Notes: generated by a model not told the origin, from the letters alone. 64,000 nucleotides of DNA from an uncultured Verrucomicrobia subdivision 3 bacterium (GCA_937890005.1 CALBZA010000007.1:1-64000), one strand, 5' to 3'. Shown: positions 1-8,690, counted from the first letter of the stretch. Translations and numbers: made by a program.

Positions 1-50
1 TCCCCTTCAAAACGAGTCGTCCGGAAAAAGCGCGGTTTTTCAACAGCCTG

Positions 51-230
51 CTAGTCAGACTCAGGCATGTCCGCTTCCTGACAGCAGGAGCCGCAACCTT
101 CATAGCAATCCACACACAACCAGCGGTCGCCGATCTGGACGGCGTCGAAGCGGCCGCACATTTCGCACGGATGCTCCTGCGGATTCGGTTCAGCCTGCTT
201 CTGTTTCAATGATTGTTTCTGGTCTTGCAT
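51..230 (-). CDS. Cys-rich zinc-ribbon-like miniprotein (59 aa)
   Basis: A 59-residue ORF begins at ATG 230 and ends at TAG 51-53. The first 20 residues are polar and rich in Gln and Lys. The rest holds seven cysteines: a CEMC pair, a CVDC pair, then CGSCC. The first two pairs, about 16 residues apart around a GDRWLC segment, look like a small zinc ribbon. The trailing CxxCC could bind metal or be redox active. I do not recognise a named family. It lies just upstream of the LysE-type exporter on the same strand (spacing reads 249 to 230), so the two could be cotranscribed. Function is unknown; metal binding is inferred only from Cys spacing. Confidence 0.6.
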   Translation of the reverse strand: MQDQKQSLKQKQAEPNPQEHPCEMCGRFDAVQIGDRWLCVDCYEGCGSCCQEADMPESD

Positions 231-248
231 TGGATGTTGAACCGTTGG

Positions 249-932
249 CTATCGTCGTGTCATCTGCCACACAATCCAGCCGCCGTGAAGCACGGCGATC
301 GCGAGCAGGCTGATGCCGGAGATGTGTTCCATTCGAAGCAACGTTTTCTCGCTGAAACGTCCGTAGCCGCGGGAGGAACTGAAGCTGAGAATGAAAAACC
401 AGAATCCGGTTCCAAGCGCGACACCGGTGACGCAGGCAAGTTTTCCGGTCCAGTCGGGCGCGACCCATTCGCGCGAGATGAAGTTGGCGGCAAGAATGAT
501 CCAGAACACCAGCACACCGACATTGGCCATCACCCGGACGAAACCGGTCATGAACGCCGAGTGCGGATGAAAGCGTTCCTCGATCCGTTCCTCGAGCTTG
601 TGTGCGATCGGTCCCAGTTCCACCGGCGCTTCGACTGATTTGGCGCGGAGGAATTTGATTCCGAGAAACAGCATGAAGACGAAACTGCCGAGTTCCATCA
701 CAGCTTTCACGACGCCTTTGGCGAAGAAGGAAGCGAAGCCTGTGAATGCGATGAAGCAGTAGATGACCTCCATGACCGTGGCGCCCATGCTGATCAGGAG
801 AGCCCATTTGAAACCACGCCGGGCGCCTTCGTTGATGATCGTCAGGTTGACGGGGCCGACCGGGATGGATAGCAGGAGGCCGCTGATGAAGCCCGTCAAA
901 CCCGCGCGAAATATGACATCCAGTTCCGCCAT
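249..932 (-). CDS. LysE/RhtB-family exporter
   Basis: A 227-residue inner-membrane protein with about six hydrophobic segments. The N-terminal segment contains the family-typical SIPVGPVNLTII motif (around residues 22-33), followed by a basic RRGFKWA loop and a second helix rich in Ala and Gly. Length and topology fit the LysE/RhtB superfamily, which exports amino acids or related small metabolites using the proton gradient. Specificity cannot be read from the sequence. The start at 932 sits 6 bp after the stop of pssA, so it is probably the last long gene of a psd-pssA-exporter unit, followed by the Cys-rich miniprotein. No missing motif or frameshift was seen. Confidence 0.85.
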   Translation of the reverse strand: MAELDVIFRAGLTGFISGLLLSIPVGPVNLTIINEGARRGFKWALLISMGATVMEVIYCFIAFTGFASFFAKGVVKAVMELGSFVFMLFLGIKFLRAKSVEAPVELGPIAHKLEERIEERFHPHSAFMTGFVRVMANVGVLVFWIILAANFISREWVAPDWTGKLACVTGVALGTGFWFFILSFSSSRGYGRFSEKTLLRMEHISGISLLAIAVLHGGWIVWQMTRR

Positions 933-938
933 TGACCT

Positions 939-1811
939 TCAGACCCGGCTCTCAGGCTCATCGTAGTCGTCATCCTCCTCTTCGATTTCATTCCGGATGC
1001 GCCTGGAGATGCGTGGACGAATGAAACCATAAACGAGGTAAGCGGTAAAAAAGAGTGGCAACGCGTAATAGAGAATTGTCTTCCACCAGACGACGATCAG
1101 GCCGAGGAAGAGGCATGCGATGATCGCCTTGGCGAAGGTGCTGGTTGAGCGCAGGCCGAGCGATTTGAAGCTCGGGTACTTCACGGTGCTCACCATCATC
1201 GCTGAGAGGAAGACCAGCACCACGGCTGGAACATATTTCCAGTTCCCCAGGCTCTTCTCATTTTCGTTCAGCTTGATGATCAGGAGTGTAAGCGATGCCA
1301 CCAAACCCGCGGCTGAAGGAATTGGAAATCCGAGAAATTCCTTGCCGCCTCCACCGCCGGACATCGTGGCGAGGCAGTTGAACCGGGCGAGCCGGAATGC
1401 ACCGCAAAGGAGGTAAACAGACGCGATGAACCAGCCGACTTCCGGATGATCAAAAGGCGGCCCGTTGAACGCATCGCGCAGCACAACACGATGAACAAGA
1501 AATGCCGGCGCAACGCCAAATGACACGAGATCGGCCAGCGAATCGAACTCGCGGCCGAAAGGGCTTTCAACACCACCCATGCGGGCGACGCGGCCGTCGA
1601 ATAAATCGAAAATGCAGGCGAGCAGGATGAATGCAAGCGCGACCTTGATCTGGGAGTAGTCGCCAAGATGAAGATCTGCCTCGACGATTTTCGTCAGTGC
1701 GACAAAGCCGCAGAAGAGATTTCCCGCGGTGAGCAGATTCGGCAGGAAATAGATCTTCAACTTTCCTTCGACGCTCTCACTCGGCTTGGGATTGGGTTCC
1801 GTCGAAGCCAT
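939..1811 (-). CDS. pssA: CDP-diacylglycerol--serine O-phosphatidyltransferase
   Basis: This enzyme makes phosphatidylserine from CDP-diacylglycerol and L-serine at the inner membrane. The complete CDP-alcohol phosphotransferase signature is present: D69, D72-G73, A76-R77, G86, D90 and D94, with canonical spacing. Several hydrophobic segments follow. The 290-residue length fits the PssA type II subfamily, and the acidic C-terminal tail (EEEDDDYDE) is a local feature. The ATG at 1811 is preceded by AAAGGA about seven bases upstream. The gene starts 10 bp after the stop of psd, so both steps of phosphatidylethanolamine synthesis are together in one operon, psd first. Confidence 0.95.
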   Translation of the reverse strand: MASTEPNPKPSESVEGKLKIYFLPNLLTAGNLFCGFVALTKIVEADLHLGDYSQIKVALAFILLACIFDLFDGRVARMGGVESPFGREFDSLADLVSFGVAPAFLVHRVVLRDAFNGPPFDHPEVGWFIASVYLLCGAFRLARFNCLATMSGGGGGKEFLGFPIPSAAGLVASLTLLIIKLNENEKSLGNWKYVPAVVLVFLSAMMVSTVKYPSFKSLGLRSTSTFAKAIIACLFLGLIVVWWKTILYYALPLFFTAYLVYGFIRPRISRRIRNEIEEEDDDYDEPESRV

Positions 1812-1821
1812 GCCAGTTCCT

Positions 1822-2508
1822 TTAATCTATCGTCGCCAGAATGGACTCGCCGCCGACCACGCGGTCGCCGAGCTTCACGTTGATTTTCGCCGACATCGGA
1901 AGGTAAACATCGCAGCGCGAACCGAATTGAATGAGGCTGATGCGTTCGCCGCGAACGACTTCATCGCCGGTGCCAATCCAAGGAACGATGCGGCGGGCGA
2001 TGACGCCAGTGATCAGGCGAAGACCGATTTTGACATCGGCGGGCTCGGTGGATTCGAAGCCAATCAACACATTTTCGTTGCACGTGGCGCATTCGGTTTT
2101 CATGGCGTTCATGAAGGCGCCTTCGGTGTATTTCATGTAGGCGACCCGGCCGGTCACCGGTGCGTTCTGAACGTGGACATCCACCACGGAGAGAAAGATG
2201 GAAATGCGCTGGCATTCGCCGCCCATGAACTTCGGTTCGGTGGTGGTGTCGATCACATCGACCTTGCCGTGGGCGGGCGAGAGCACCAGATTCGAACCGG
2301 CAGGCACCCGGGGATTCGGATCACGGAAGAAATAGAGAACGAAGATGGCAAACGCGACCCACAGGCCGAACACAAAGAAGGAAATCGCCACCATTGCGCC
2401 GCCCAGAAGCGTCGCGAGCACACCGATGATTGGAACCAATGCGACAAGAATCAGCGTGATCAGCAACATCTTGAACGCCGCTTTTCTTGCCTTACCCGAA
2501 TGTTTCAT
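1822..2508 (-). CDS. psd: Phosphatidylserine decarboxylase (short form)
   Basis: This enzyme decarboxylates phosphatidylserine to phosphatidylethanolamine. It is a proenzyme that cleaves itself to form a pyruvoyl group. The 228-residue protein has two adjacent N-terminal hydrophobic segments (about 14-36 and 38-62), the FFRDPNP motif after them, and the self-cleavage motif FGSR at 195-198, so cleavage is expected between G196 and S197. An SPAHGKVD segment near 77-84 is also typical. Size and FGSR place it in the short, PSD-A-like group rather than the E. coli long form with LGST. A start-proximal AGGG overlaps the region just before ATG 2508. It is followed directly by pssA. Confidence 0.93.
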   Translation of the reverse strand: MKHSGKARKAAFKMLLITLILVALVPIIGVLATLLGGAMVAISFFVFGLWVAFAIFVLYFFRDPNPRVPAGSNLVLSPAHGKVDVIDTTTEPKFMGGECQRISIFLSVVDVHVQNAPVTGRVAYMKYTEGAFMNAMKTECATCNENVLIGFESTEPADVKIGLRLITGVIARRIVPWIGTGDEVVRGERISLIQFGSRCDVYLPMSAKINVKLGDRVVGGESILATID

Positions 2509-2729
2509 CCCTGAAAGGTAAGGTTTCGTTGCGCCGGGTCAAAGCGCAATCTTCCCCAGTGACTTGCGGTCGATGCGGTTCTGGAAAACACAGTCTGAAG
2601 ATGACAAGCAACTCCGATTTCCCGGGCGGTTTTTGGACAAGGAAGATGAGATGTCCTCGCGAATTGCCCGGCCAGTCACAGAGACGTAACAGGAGCGGAA
2701 GCCGTCTTCTCGCTGGAAGATCTCGGCGG

Positions 2730-3239
2730 CTACCAGCTGCCGTCCACGAGAAGGGAGGTAATGTTTCGCGCGAGTTCCTCAGCTAAAACAGGCATGGCCT
2801 GACGTTCGGCGCTGGCGAGGTCGGAACCGGCGCGGACGAGTGTGTAGCCGGTGACGTCTCGATCGAGAACCGTTTTCCCTGTGCTGCGATCCTTGGCCGT
2901 GACGCGCGCCGTCACGTTGATGCGGAAATCATTTACAGTGAGAACATCGTTTGGCAGCAGGCTGAGTTCTCTGCGGTCGTAGTGAGTCAGAACGCCGGTG
3001 ACCACGAGATCTCCCTTTTCACGAGTTGCCAGGCGGAACGTCCCGTCCTGCTGGACAGCGCGGCGGAGAGCCGTGGTTACGGCATCGCCAAGCCTTGGTT
3101 GCATGGTCTGGTTTGAGAACGGAGTCAGCTGGATCGTGCGTGATCCGGCTGCGGTGCCGTCGGTGGGCCCCAGCCTGTATCCGGCGCAGCCTGAGACAAG
3201 CAGTGCGACACACAGGAGAAAGAGTCGGGCCGGGAGCAT
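2730..3239 (-). CDS. lptE: LptE-like LPS-assembly lipoprotein
   Basis: A 169-residue secreted lipoprotein. The first 17 residues form a signal peptide ending in the lipobox LVSG-C18, followed by AGYRLGP. The body has the pattern expected of LptE: a short strand ending in ITLTPFSN-like residues (IQLTPFSNQT), the LGDAVTTALRRAVQ helix, then strands with THYDRREL. LptE plugs the LptD barrel that inserts lipopolysaccharide into the outer membrane. LptE sequences are poorly conserved, so the call rests on the GYRLG/FxNxT/LR pattern, size and context. It begins 2 bp after the stop of the BamD-like gene, so the two outer-membrane assembly functions are cotranscribed. lpxA elsewhere in the window agrees with LPS production. 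Confidence 0.75.
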   Translation of the reverse strand: MLPARLFLLCVALLVSGCAGYRLGPTDGTAAGSRTIQLTPFSNQTMQPRLGDAVTTALRRAVQQDGTFRLATREKGDLVVTGVLTHYDRRELSLLPNDVLTVNDFRINVTARVTAKDRSTGKTVLDRDVTGYTLVRAGSDLASAERQAMPVLAEELARNITSLLVDGSW

Positions 3240-3241
3240 GA

Positions 3242-4237
3242 TTATTTGCTTGCAGATTGAAGCCGCTGGTTCAGCGCTTCCAGTTTTTCCCGGGCTTGAA
3301 CCGCGTAGGGGGAGTCCGGTTCATCGAGCAGCAGGTTGACCACGTCGTTGTAGTAAATCTTCGCCGCCGGAAGCAGGTTTCCCTTTTCGTAATACCGCGC
3401 GATCTCGAGACTCCCGCGCGCCTGTTCGGTCTTCAATTCGGAAATAATTTTCTGCGCCTGCGGCACACGCTGATCCTCTGGGAACAGCGTGATGAAGTCC
3501 GTGAACGTTGCGATCGCCTGGGCGGCCGTGTTCTGGTCGTAGTCAGCCTTCTTGGCCTGTTTGTGATACGCGAGTCCCTGCCGGAAAAACGCCTCCGCTG
3601 CGATTGCGGGACGGTCGTTGTATCGATCCGCGGCGCGTTCGTAGGCTTTGACAGCTTCCGGGTAATTCGACTGCTTCTCGCGAGCTTCCCCAATTTTCAA
3701 CTGCGCCTGGGGGGCGACTTCGCTGTAGGGGCCGTTCTTTACGATCTTCTGATAGAGGTCGGCGGTCTTCTCCATCGAAGGGAAGAAAGGGATGTAACCC
3801 CACAGACGGAACCATTCGCCGTCGAGAAAGCCATTGGCAATTTCGTATTGGCGCTGGAGCACCTCTTCGTAGTTGACGAACTTCGGGTATAGCTCAAGGA
3901 GCTTCTGGTATTCCTTGAACGCGCGTTCGCTGAAACCGCGCTCCTGATAGCAGCGGCCGACCAGATACTGCGCCTGCGGAGCGTAATCGGACAACGGCCA
4001 GACTCTGACCGTTCTACGGGCTGCACGGAGGGCGAGACTGTAGTCTTTCTTGTCGAAGGCATCCTGCGCGACGATCAGCTGATCCTTGGCGCGCATCCGT
4101 TGCCAGCGTCCTTCGCCGCCGACGGGTTCGTAAATCCAGCCTTCGCCCGGCGTATAAATCAGCGGAGCAGGGGAGCGGTACGGCGTCAGCAGCAACAGCG
4201 TGCTGAGAAGAAAAAAATAAGCGAGCCGGCGATTCAT
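3242..4237 (-). CDS. BamD-like outer-membrane assembly TPR protein
   Basis: A 331-residue exported protein with several TPR-like helix pairs: DAFDKKDYSLALRAAR near 57, YLVGRCYQERGFSERAFKEYQKLLELYP near 90-117, then KIGEAREKQSNYPEAVKAYERA, and a C-terminal YYEKGNLLPAAKIYYNDVV repeat. This resembles BamD, the helical lipoprotein of the beta-barrel assembly machine, but is longer than the usual ~240 residues. The N-terminus is a hydrophobic signal (residues 5-18) with no cysteine at all in the leader, so it should not be lipidated like typical BamD. It sits immediately upstream of lptE. Alternative: a general TPR envelope protein (YbgF/CpoB-like). Confidence in the TPR-envelope part is high, in BamD identity moderate. 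Confidence 0.72.
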   Translation of the reverse strand: MNRRLAYFFLLSTLLLLTPYRSPAPLIYTPGEGWIYEPVGGEGRWQRMRAKDQLIVAQDAFDKKDYSLALRAARRTVRVWPLSDYAPQAQYLVGRCYQERGFSERAFKEYQKLLELYPKFVNYEEVLQRQYEIANGFLDGEWFRLWGYIPFFPSMEKTADLYQKIVKNGPYSEVAPQAQLKIGEAREKQSNYPEAVKAYERAADRYNDRPAIAAEAFFRQGLAYHKQAKKADYDQNTAAQAIATFTDFITLFPEDQRVPQAQKIISELKTEQARGSLEIARYYEKGNLLPAAKIYYNDVVNLLLDEPDSPYAVQAREKLEALNQRLQSASK

Positions 4238-4327
4238 TCGCGGAACGGTAGAGACGGCCTGAAATCAAGTCAAGGCAGCCGCAGAGTCCTGGCTGAACGG
4301 ATCGCCCAAGAACGATCCGTCAGACGA

Positions 4328-4849
4328 TCAACCGCGATAAACAATCATGATTGCGTAGTCCGATACCAGCTTTTGCGTGGACAGATCCACGTGGGTATAG
4401 GTCATCGGACTGATGTTGATGATGTTGTCTTCGCCCACCTTGCCGAGGAATGCGGAGACGACTTCGTCAAAACGATCGTGTCCTACTTCAACGCAATCGG
4501 TGTGTCGGATGGTCTTCACCTTGACCTTCTTGTCCGTTTCCTTGGCGGAAACTTCCAATGGGGGCAGCGGTTTGGTGATCAGGCTTTCGGCCGGGGTGGA
4601 GCGCACCGGGACCTTCAGATGCATCTGGACCTTGGCCGCGGCGGAGGTGGCGATGGGGTTGGCCGTGGGAACCTGCGCCACCGGGATTCGGCCGCTCGTG
4701 TCTGCGCCGCTCGTGCGGGTGCCTTTCGCGCCGACCGCGGGGATGACGATTGTTTCCGAGCAGGAGGGACATTCGATTTCACTTCCTGCACCGGAGCTGT
4801 CCACTTCGAGTTCCTGATCACACTTGGGGCAATTGAAGATGATATCCAT
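4328..4849 (-). CDS. Zinc-ribbon protein of unknown function
   Basis: A 173-residue protein whose first 36 residues form a small zinc ribbon: CPKC at 7-10 and CPSC at 28-31, separated by an acidic linker. This is the pattern of MJ0042/FmdB-like ribbons often seen in Verrucomicrobia and Planctomycetes. A Pro/Ala/Thr-rich linker follows, and the C-terminal ~70 residues (KVKTIRHTDCVEVGHDRFDEVV onward in short strands) form a compact alpha/beta domain I do not recognise. No signal peptide, so cytoplasmic. It stands between the BamD-like gene and the prmC-murA unit with about 90 bp on either side. Function unknown. Confidence 0.7.
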   Translation of the reverse strand: MDIIFNCPKCDQELEVDSSGAGSEIECPSCSETIVIPAVGAKGTRTSGADTSGRIPVAQVPTANPIATSAAAKVQMHLKVPVRSTPAESLITKPLPPLEVSAKETDKKVKVKTIRHTDCVEVGHDRFDEVVSAFLGKVGEDNIINISPMTYTHVDLSTQKLVSDYAIMIVYRG

Positions 4850-4948
4850 AACTTGATTGAGCAGGCGTGAGGTTCAACGCATTTGCAGCCTAAAACCCGA
4901 TGTCGCTGTTTGCGAGAAAAATGTGTTCATCGCCGCAACGCCCTGGCG

Positions 4949-5356
4949 TCACTCATACGTGTTCCGCATTTCCTGAACTCGGTGCCATACAGGTGAATTC
5001 TGCGGTGTGCGCGATTGAACCTCCTGGAAAATGCGTTTCGCCTCCTGGGGGTCGCTTCGATACATCATTCCGCACAGGTCCAGTTCAAGCCATGCCTTGC
5101 GCGGATCCTGCAGAATACGCGCATTTGATTTCAGCCACTGCTGCATGGCTTTCGGCCCTTGTCGTCGCGCGAGTTCCAGCGAGCCCTGCAATTCGTAAGG
5201 CATCCCGGGCAGCTGGTCTGGTTTGACCGTCCTGGCTGCAATCGCTTTTTCTTCCGCGGCCTTCTGATCCTGAAATGTCTCCCAATACTTGTAGAGGCTC
5301 CAGCCGACGAAGAGGATGCCCGCGACGATCAGGCCTCCGATGAGTTTCGTATTCAT
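4949..5356 (-). CDS. Small single-pass membrane protein downstream of murA
   Basis: A 135-residue protein with one N-terminal transmembrane helix (residues 5-22, GGLIVAGILFVGWSLYKYW) followed by a charged helical region (QDQKAAEEKAIAARTV) and a soluble domain with LELARRQGPKAMQQWLK and RKAWLELDLCGMMYR segments. The C-terminal part looks all-helical and TPR-like. Its ATG overlaps the TGA of murA by four bases (ATGA), which indicates translational coupling. No family was recognised. The coupling suggests a cell-envelope role, but that is inference only. Confidence 0.72.
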   Translation of the reverse strand: MNTKLIGGLIVAGILFVGWSLYKYWETFQDQKAAEEKAIAARTVKPDQLPGMPYELQGSLELARRQGPKAMQQWLKSNARILQDPRKAWLELDLCGMMYRSDPQEAKRIFQEVQSRTPQNSPVWHRVQEMRNTYE

Positions 5357-6615
5357 GACTCCTCGATCCGTTCGACACGCGCACCGAGCTGGCGAAGCTT
5401 CGCATCCATGTTCTCGTAGCCGCGATCGAGGTGGTAAACGCGGTTCACCTGAGTGGTTCCCTTTGCTGCAAGGCCGGCAATCACCAATGCCGCCGACGCC
5501 CGCAGATCGCTCGCCATCACGGGCGCGCCGCTCAACGGTTTGCCGCCTTTCACAATCGCGCTCGGACCTTCAATCTCAATGTCCGCACCGAGACGCGTCA
5601 GTTCGCTGACATGCATGAAGCGCGATTCGAAAATGCGTTCGGTGATGATGCTGATTCCGGGAGTGAGCGTCATCAGCGCCATGATCTGTGCCTGCACGTC
5701 GGTGGGAAATCCGGAGTAGGGGAGGGTGGTCACATCGACCGGTTTCAATTTCCCGCCGCGTCGGACGGTGATGACGGTTCCTTTTCGCTCAATCTTCACT
5801 CCGGCATCGTTCAGCTTGTCAAAAACGGCATGCAGATGATCTGCGCGGGCGCCGTGAATGTTGATCTCGCCGTTCGTTGCCGCGGCAGCGATGGCGTAAG
5901 TCGCGGCTTCAATGCGGTCGGGAATCACCTCGTGTTCCGCGCCGTGAAGCTCCTTCACGCCGGTGATGGTGATTGTCGGACTGCCGGCTCCGGAAATTTT
6001 CGCGCCCATGGCATTGAGGAAGGCGGCGAGATCGACCACCTCCGGTTCGCAGGCGGCGCTTTCAATCACTGTCACGCCCTCTGCGAGCGTTGCGGCCATC
6101 ATGACGTTTGCTGTTCCCAAAACAGTTGCGCCGGCGCGACCGCCAAGGAACATCGCTGAACCCACGAGCTTTTTCGCCGTGGCATCCACATAGCCGCGTT
6201 CGATCCGAATTTTGGCTCCAAGCGCCTCAAGGCCTTTCAGGTGGAGATTGATCGGGCGGGCGCCGATGACGCAGCCGCCCGGAAGTGAAACCGTGGCTTT
6301 GCGAAGCCGGCCCAGCAGTGGGCCCATGATACAGATGGAGCCGCGCATTTTTCGGACGAGGTCGTAGTCGCCCGCGCCTTTGACTTTCTTCGCCTGAATG
6401 CGCACCTCGCCGTTTTTGAATTCAACCTTCGCCCCGAGCCACTGGAGAATCTGGCCCATGAAACGGACGTCGCTCAGGTTTGGAACGCGGCGGATGATGC
6501 AGGGCTCGGCAGTGAGAAGCGTGGCCGCCATGATGGGGAGCACGGCGTTTTTCGCGCCGCTGATCATGACGTCGCCGTGAAGCGGAACACCGCCTTTAAT
6601 CAAAAGACTTTCCAT
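5353..6615 (-). CDS. murA: UDP-N-acetylglucosamine 1-carboxyvinyltransferase
   Basis: First committed step of peptidoglycan synthesis: transfers enolpyruvate from PEP to UDP-GlcNAc in the cytoplasm. The 420-residue length is exactly typical. Active-site residues fall at the E. coli positions: K22-N23 in SGAKNAVLP, C115 in LPGGCVIGAR and R120. The GFPTDVQAQ segment supplies the usual catalytic aspartate. Cys at 115 predicts fosfomycin sensitivity of the enzyme (family knowledge). It lies 69 bp after prmC on the same strand and overlaps the next small membrane-protein gene by 4 bp, so prmC-murA-membrane protein is a likely operon. Confidence 0.97.
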   Translation of the reverse strand: MESLLIKGGVPLHGDVMISGAKNAVLPIMAATLLTAEPCIIRRVPNLSDVRFMGQILQWLGAKVEFKNGEVRIQAKKVKGAGDYDLVRKMRGSICIMGPLLGRLRKATVSLPGGCVIGARPINLHLKGLEALGAKIRIERGYVDATAKKLVGSAMFLGGRAGATVLGTANVMMAATLAEGVTVIESAACEPEVVDLAAFLNAMGAKISGAGSPTITITGVKELHGAEHEVIPDRIEAATYAIAAAATNGEINIHGARADHLHAVFDKLNDAGVKIERKGTVITVRRGGKLKPVDVTTLPYSGFPTDVQAQIMALMTLTPGISIITERIFESRFMHVSELTRLGADIEIEGPSAIVKGGKPLSGAPVMASDLRASAALVIAGLAAKGTTQVNRVYHLDRGYENMDAKLRQLGARVERIEES

Positions 6616-6684
6616 GGATTTCTAAACAATGACAAAGCTCGGAGAATGTTCGGTTTGCTCGGCTGACGTGAGCGCACTTCAGAT

Positions 6685-7545
6685 TCAACTCGGTATTTGC
6701 GCAACAAGGATTCGTTGGCGCTGAGTGTAGTCCTCGTAAATGCCCTCCACAACCCACTTTTGAGATTCGAAGATGGTTTTGATCGCGTCCGCCTGGCCGT
6801 CGCCGAATTCCACCATCAGATGTCCGCCTGGATTCAGGAATGCGCCGGATTGGCTGGCGAGCATTCGATAAAAGTCCAGTCCGTCCGGGCCGCCATCAAG
6901 GGCGCTTCTCGGATCGAAATCGCGCACCTCGGGATCCAATGTGTTGATTTCCTCGGACGCGATGTAAGGCGGATTGCTGATGATGAGATCGAACGAACGC
7001 TGCGGTTCTTTCAATGCAGCGAAGCCGTCGCTCTGCAGGAATTCGATCCGTTCAGAAACCTGATTCCGTTCGGCATTGGTCTTCGCGGTTTCAAGGGCAT
7101 CCGGGGAAATGTCGATGGCGATAATTTTCGACGTCGGACATTTCGAGGCGAGAGCGATGGCGATGCAACCGCTCCCGGTTCCGAGATCGAGTGCTGCTGG
7201 AATACCTTCCGTTCGAGTCTTCAGAAATTGCCAGCCTTTCTCGGCCAGCAGTTCGGTTTCAGGTCTTGGAACGAGCACATGCCGGTTCACGGCGATTTCC
7301 AATCCGCAGAACGAAGTGGTGCCGACAATGTGCTGGAGCGGTTCACGTGCGCCGCGGCGTTTTATCAGCTCGCGGAGCTGGTCTGTTTCGGCATCCGCGA
7401 GCACGCGTTCGAAGTTCAGGTAAAGCTTCATGCGTTGAAGCTTCAGCACGTGGGCAAGCAGCAGTTCCGCCTGCAGGCGCGGCGAATCGACTCCCTTCTT
7501 CTGAAGAAAGTCGGCGCTCTTCTGAATGCATTCCAGAACCGTCAC
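6685..7545 (-). CDS. prmC: Peptide chain release factor N5-glutamine methyltransferase
   Basis: PrmC (HemK) methylates the GGQ glutamine of release factors RF1 and RF2, using SAM. The C-terminal Rossmann domain shows the SAM-binding LDLGTGSGCIAIALA motif and the catalytic NPPY motif in IISNPPYIASEE. The N-terminal helical domain begins TVLECIQKSADFLQ. I place the start at GTG 7545 (286 aa, close to the usual 277-290). The reading frame stays open to 7764, but that extra 73-residue stretch is coded by a palindromic repeat element (7606-7753) and reads as Arg-rich nonsense. No clear Shine-Dalgarno precedes the GTG. Followed by murA. Confidence 0.92.
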   Translation of the reverse strand: MTVLECIQKSADFLQKKGVDSPRLQAELLLAHVLKLQRMKLYLNFERVLADAETDQLRELIKRRGAREPLQHIVGTTSFCGLEIAVNRHVLVPRPETELLAEKGWQFLKTRTEGIPAALDLGTGSGCIAIALASKCPTSKIIAIDISPDALETAKTNAERNQVSERIEFLQSDGFAALKEPQRSFDLIISNPPYIASEEINTLDPEVRDFDPRSALDGGPDGLDFYRMLASQSGAFLNPGGHLMVEFGDGQADAIKTIFESQKWVVEGIYEDYTQRQRILVAQIPS

Positions 7546-7605
7546 GGCGCGAAGAGTATTGGCTGACGCGGGATCGCGGAAACTTTTTTCGGCGGAGTCG
7601 AAAGG

Positions 7606-7753
7606 CCTCACGCGAAGGACGCGAAGGGCGCGAAGGGAGAGAAGCAAGGAGCAGGGAGTAGGGAGCAAGGAGGCTGGGTTCACGTGCTCTGGTTCGGATT
7701 TGCGGTCCTCATGCCTGAAATTCCTTCGCGCCCTTCGCGCCCTTCGCGTGAGG
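7606..7753. repeat. 148-bp palindromic repeat element, copy 1
   Basis: Two 31-bp arms, 7606-7636 and 7723-7753, are reverse complements with one mismatch. Each arm begins cctcacgcgaagg and is built from a 9-bp word (cgcgaaggg). The right arm is identical over 31 bp to that of the element at 12763-12793. Between the arms lies a heptamer run (agcaagg, agcaggg, agtaggg, agcaagg, aggctgg at 7643-7677). It covers the 5' end of the prmC frame and separates prmC from the divergent gene at 7930. No transposase is present. It resembles a MITE or REP-like element. Confidence 0.85.
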
Positions 7754-7929
7754 CAAATCTGCACGAATCAAACACCAGTGCAGGGCAAAGAGATGAGGTG
7801 AATTCGGGAGGACGTTGTCCGCATTTTCCGGCGGCGAATTGCAGCCTCTACGGATTTCGCCGGACGCGGTCGTTCCACTACTCTCACTCAACCCGTTGGA
7901 ATCTCATCCGCGGAAAACTTGAACAGGCC

Positions 7930-8580
7930 ATGCCGGAAAAGCTGAACATGCTGACCACCTCGCTGGAGGGTGGAATTCTTCGAAAGGGAACCCGCGTCTT
8001 CGCCGTGCTCGGCAAGGCCACACCATCCGGAATCAGCGCGTTCCGACGGAGCGACATCGGACGCAGCCTCGCTGTCACCGCCGAATACGGTTTTCTCCGG
8101 CTCGAACGGTTGACCGGCGAAGAGGAGGTGACCGGACTGGAAATTTTCCTCACCACGCCGTTCTCGTACGAATACGGGATTTCAGGCATGACCAGTGCCG
8201 CGGAACTGACCCGCTCGGTGTTTGGACTGCTTCCGACCGAACTCGAACAACTCGTCACCGGCTTGCGCCGCGGCAGTTTTCCTGTTCTTGGTTTTTCACC
8301 GGCGGACACGCGATGCAGCATCAACGGCAGCATCATTCCCGCCTGCTGGCCTCATGTCGTGACATCGAATCTCGCCCTTTATGGAAACATCATTTCGGTG
8401 GAGGCATTCATCCGCGTGTTGATCTCGTCGATGCCGCAAGGCCAGCTCACCACGCGATTCCCGACGCTGCAACCGGTGTTCAAGCATCTGCTTCGATTGA
8501 TGGTGATCCAGCGGCGGGGCATTCCTTATTGCAAGGAAGCGATCGATCTCGTTCCTGCCGACGCATTCGCCGGCAAATAG
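7930..8580 (+). CDS. Hypothetical protein (216 aa)
   Basis: A cytoplasmic-looking protein without signal peptide or membrane segment. The frame is open further upstream, but that part runs through the palindromic element at 7606-7753, so I choose ATG 7930, which gives a well-formed start (MPEKLNMLTTSLEGG). Visible segments are an alternating hydrophobic first half (GGILRKGTRVFAVLGKA, YGFLRLERLTG) and a helical C-terminal half ending YCKEAIDLVPADAF. I recognise no family. It is convergent with argG, with a terminator hairpin between them. Codon use resembles its neighbours. Confidence 0.6.
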   Translation: MPEKLNMLTTSLEGGILRKGTRVFAVLGKATPSGISAFRRSDIGRSLAVTAEYGFLRLERLTGEEEVTGLEIFLTTPFSYEYGISGMTSAAELTRSVFGLLPTELEQLVTGLRRGSFPVLGFSPADTRCSINGSIIPACWPHVVTSNLALYGNIISVEAFIRVLISSMPQGQLTTRFPTLQPVFKHLLRLMVIQRRGIPYCKEAIDLVPADAFAGK

Positions 8581-8690
8581 CTGGAATTCAGCGATTCTGT
8601 TCCAGTTCACAAACGCGCTGGTCCAAAGCGTCAAGCTGAAGGCCGCGATCGATCATCCGTTTTTTCCAAAATTGCAGGCGAACAAAAAGA

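Noticed and set aside
7546..7764. N-terminal extension of PrmC (73 residues)
   Set aside because: It is coded by the palindromic repeat and is Arg-rich; the conserved PrmC N-terminus begins at GTG 7545.
8581..8690. Possible tRNA or small RNA before the argG terminator
   Set aside because: No cloverleaf or conserved T-loop was found; only the terminator stem is convincing.
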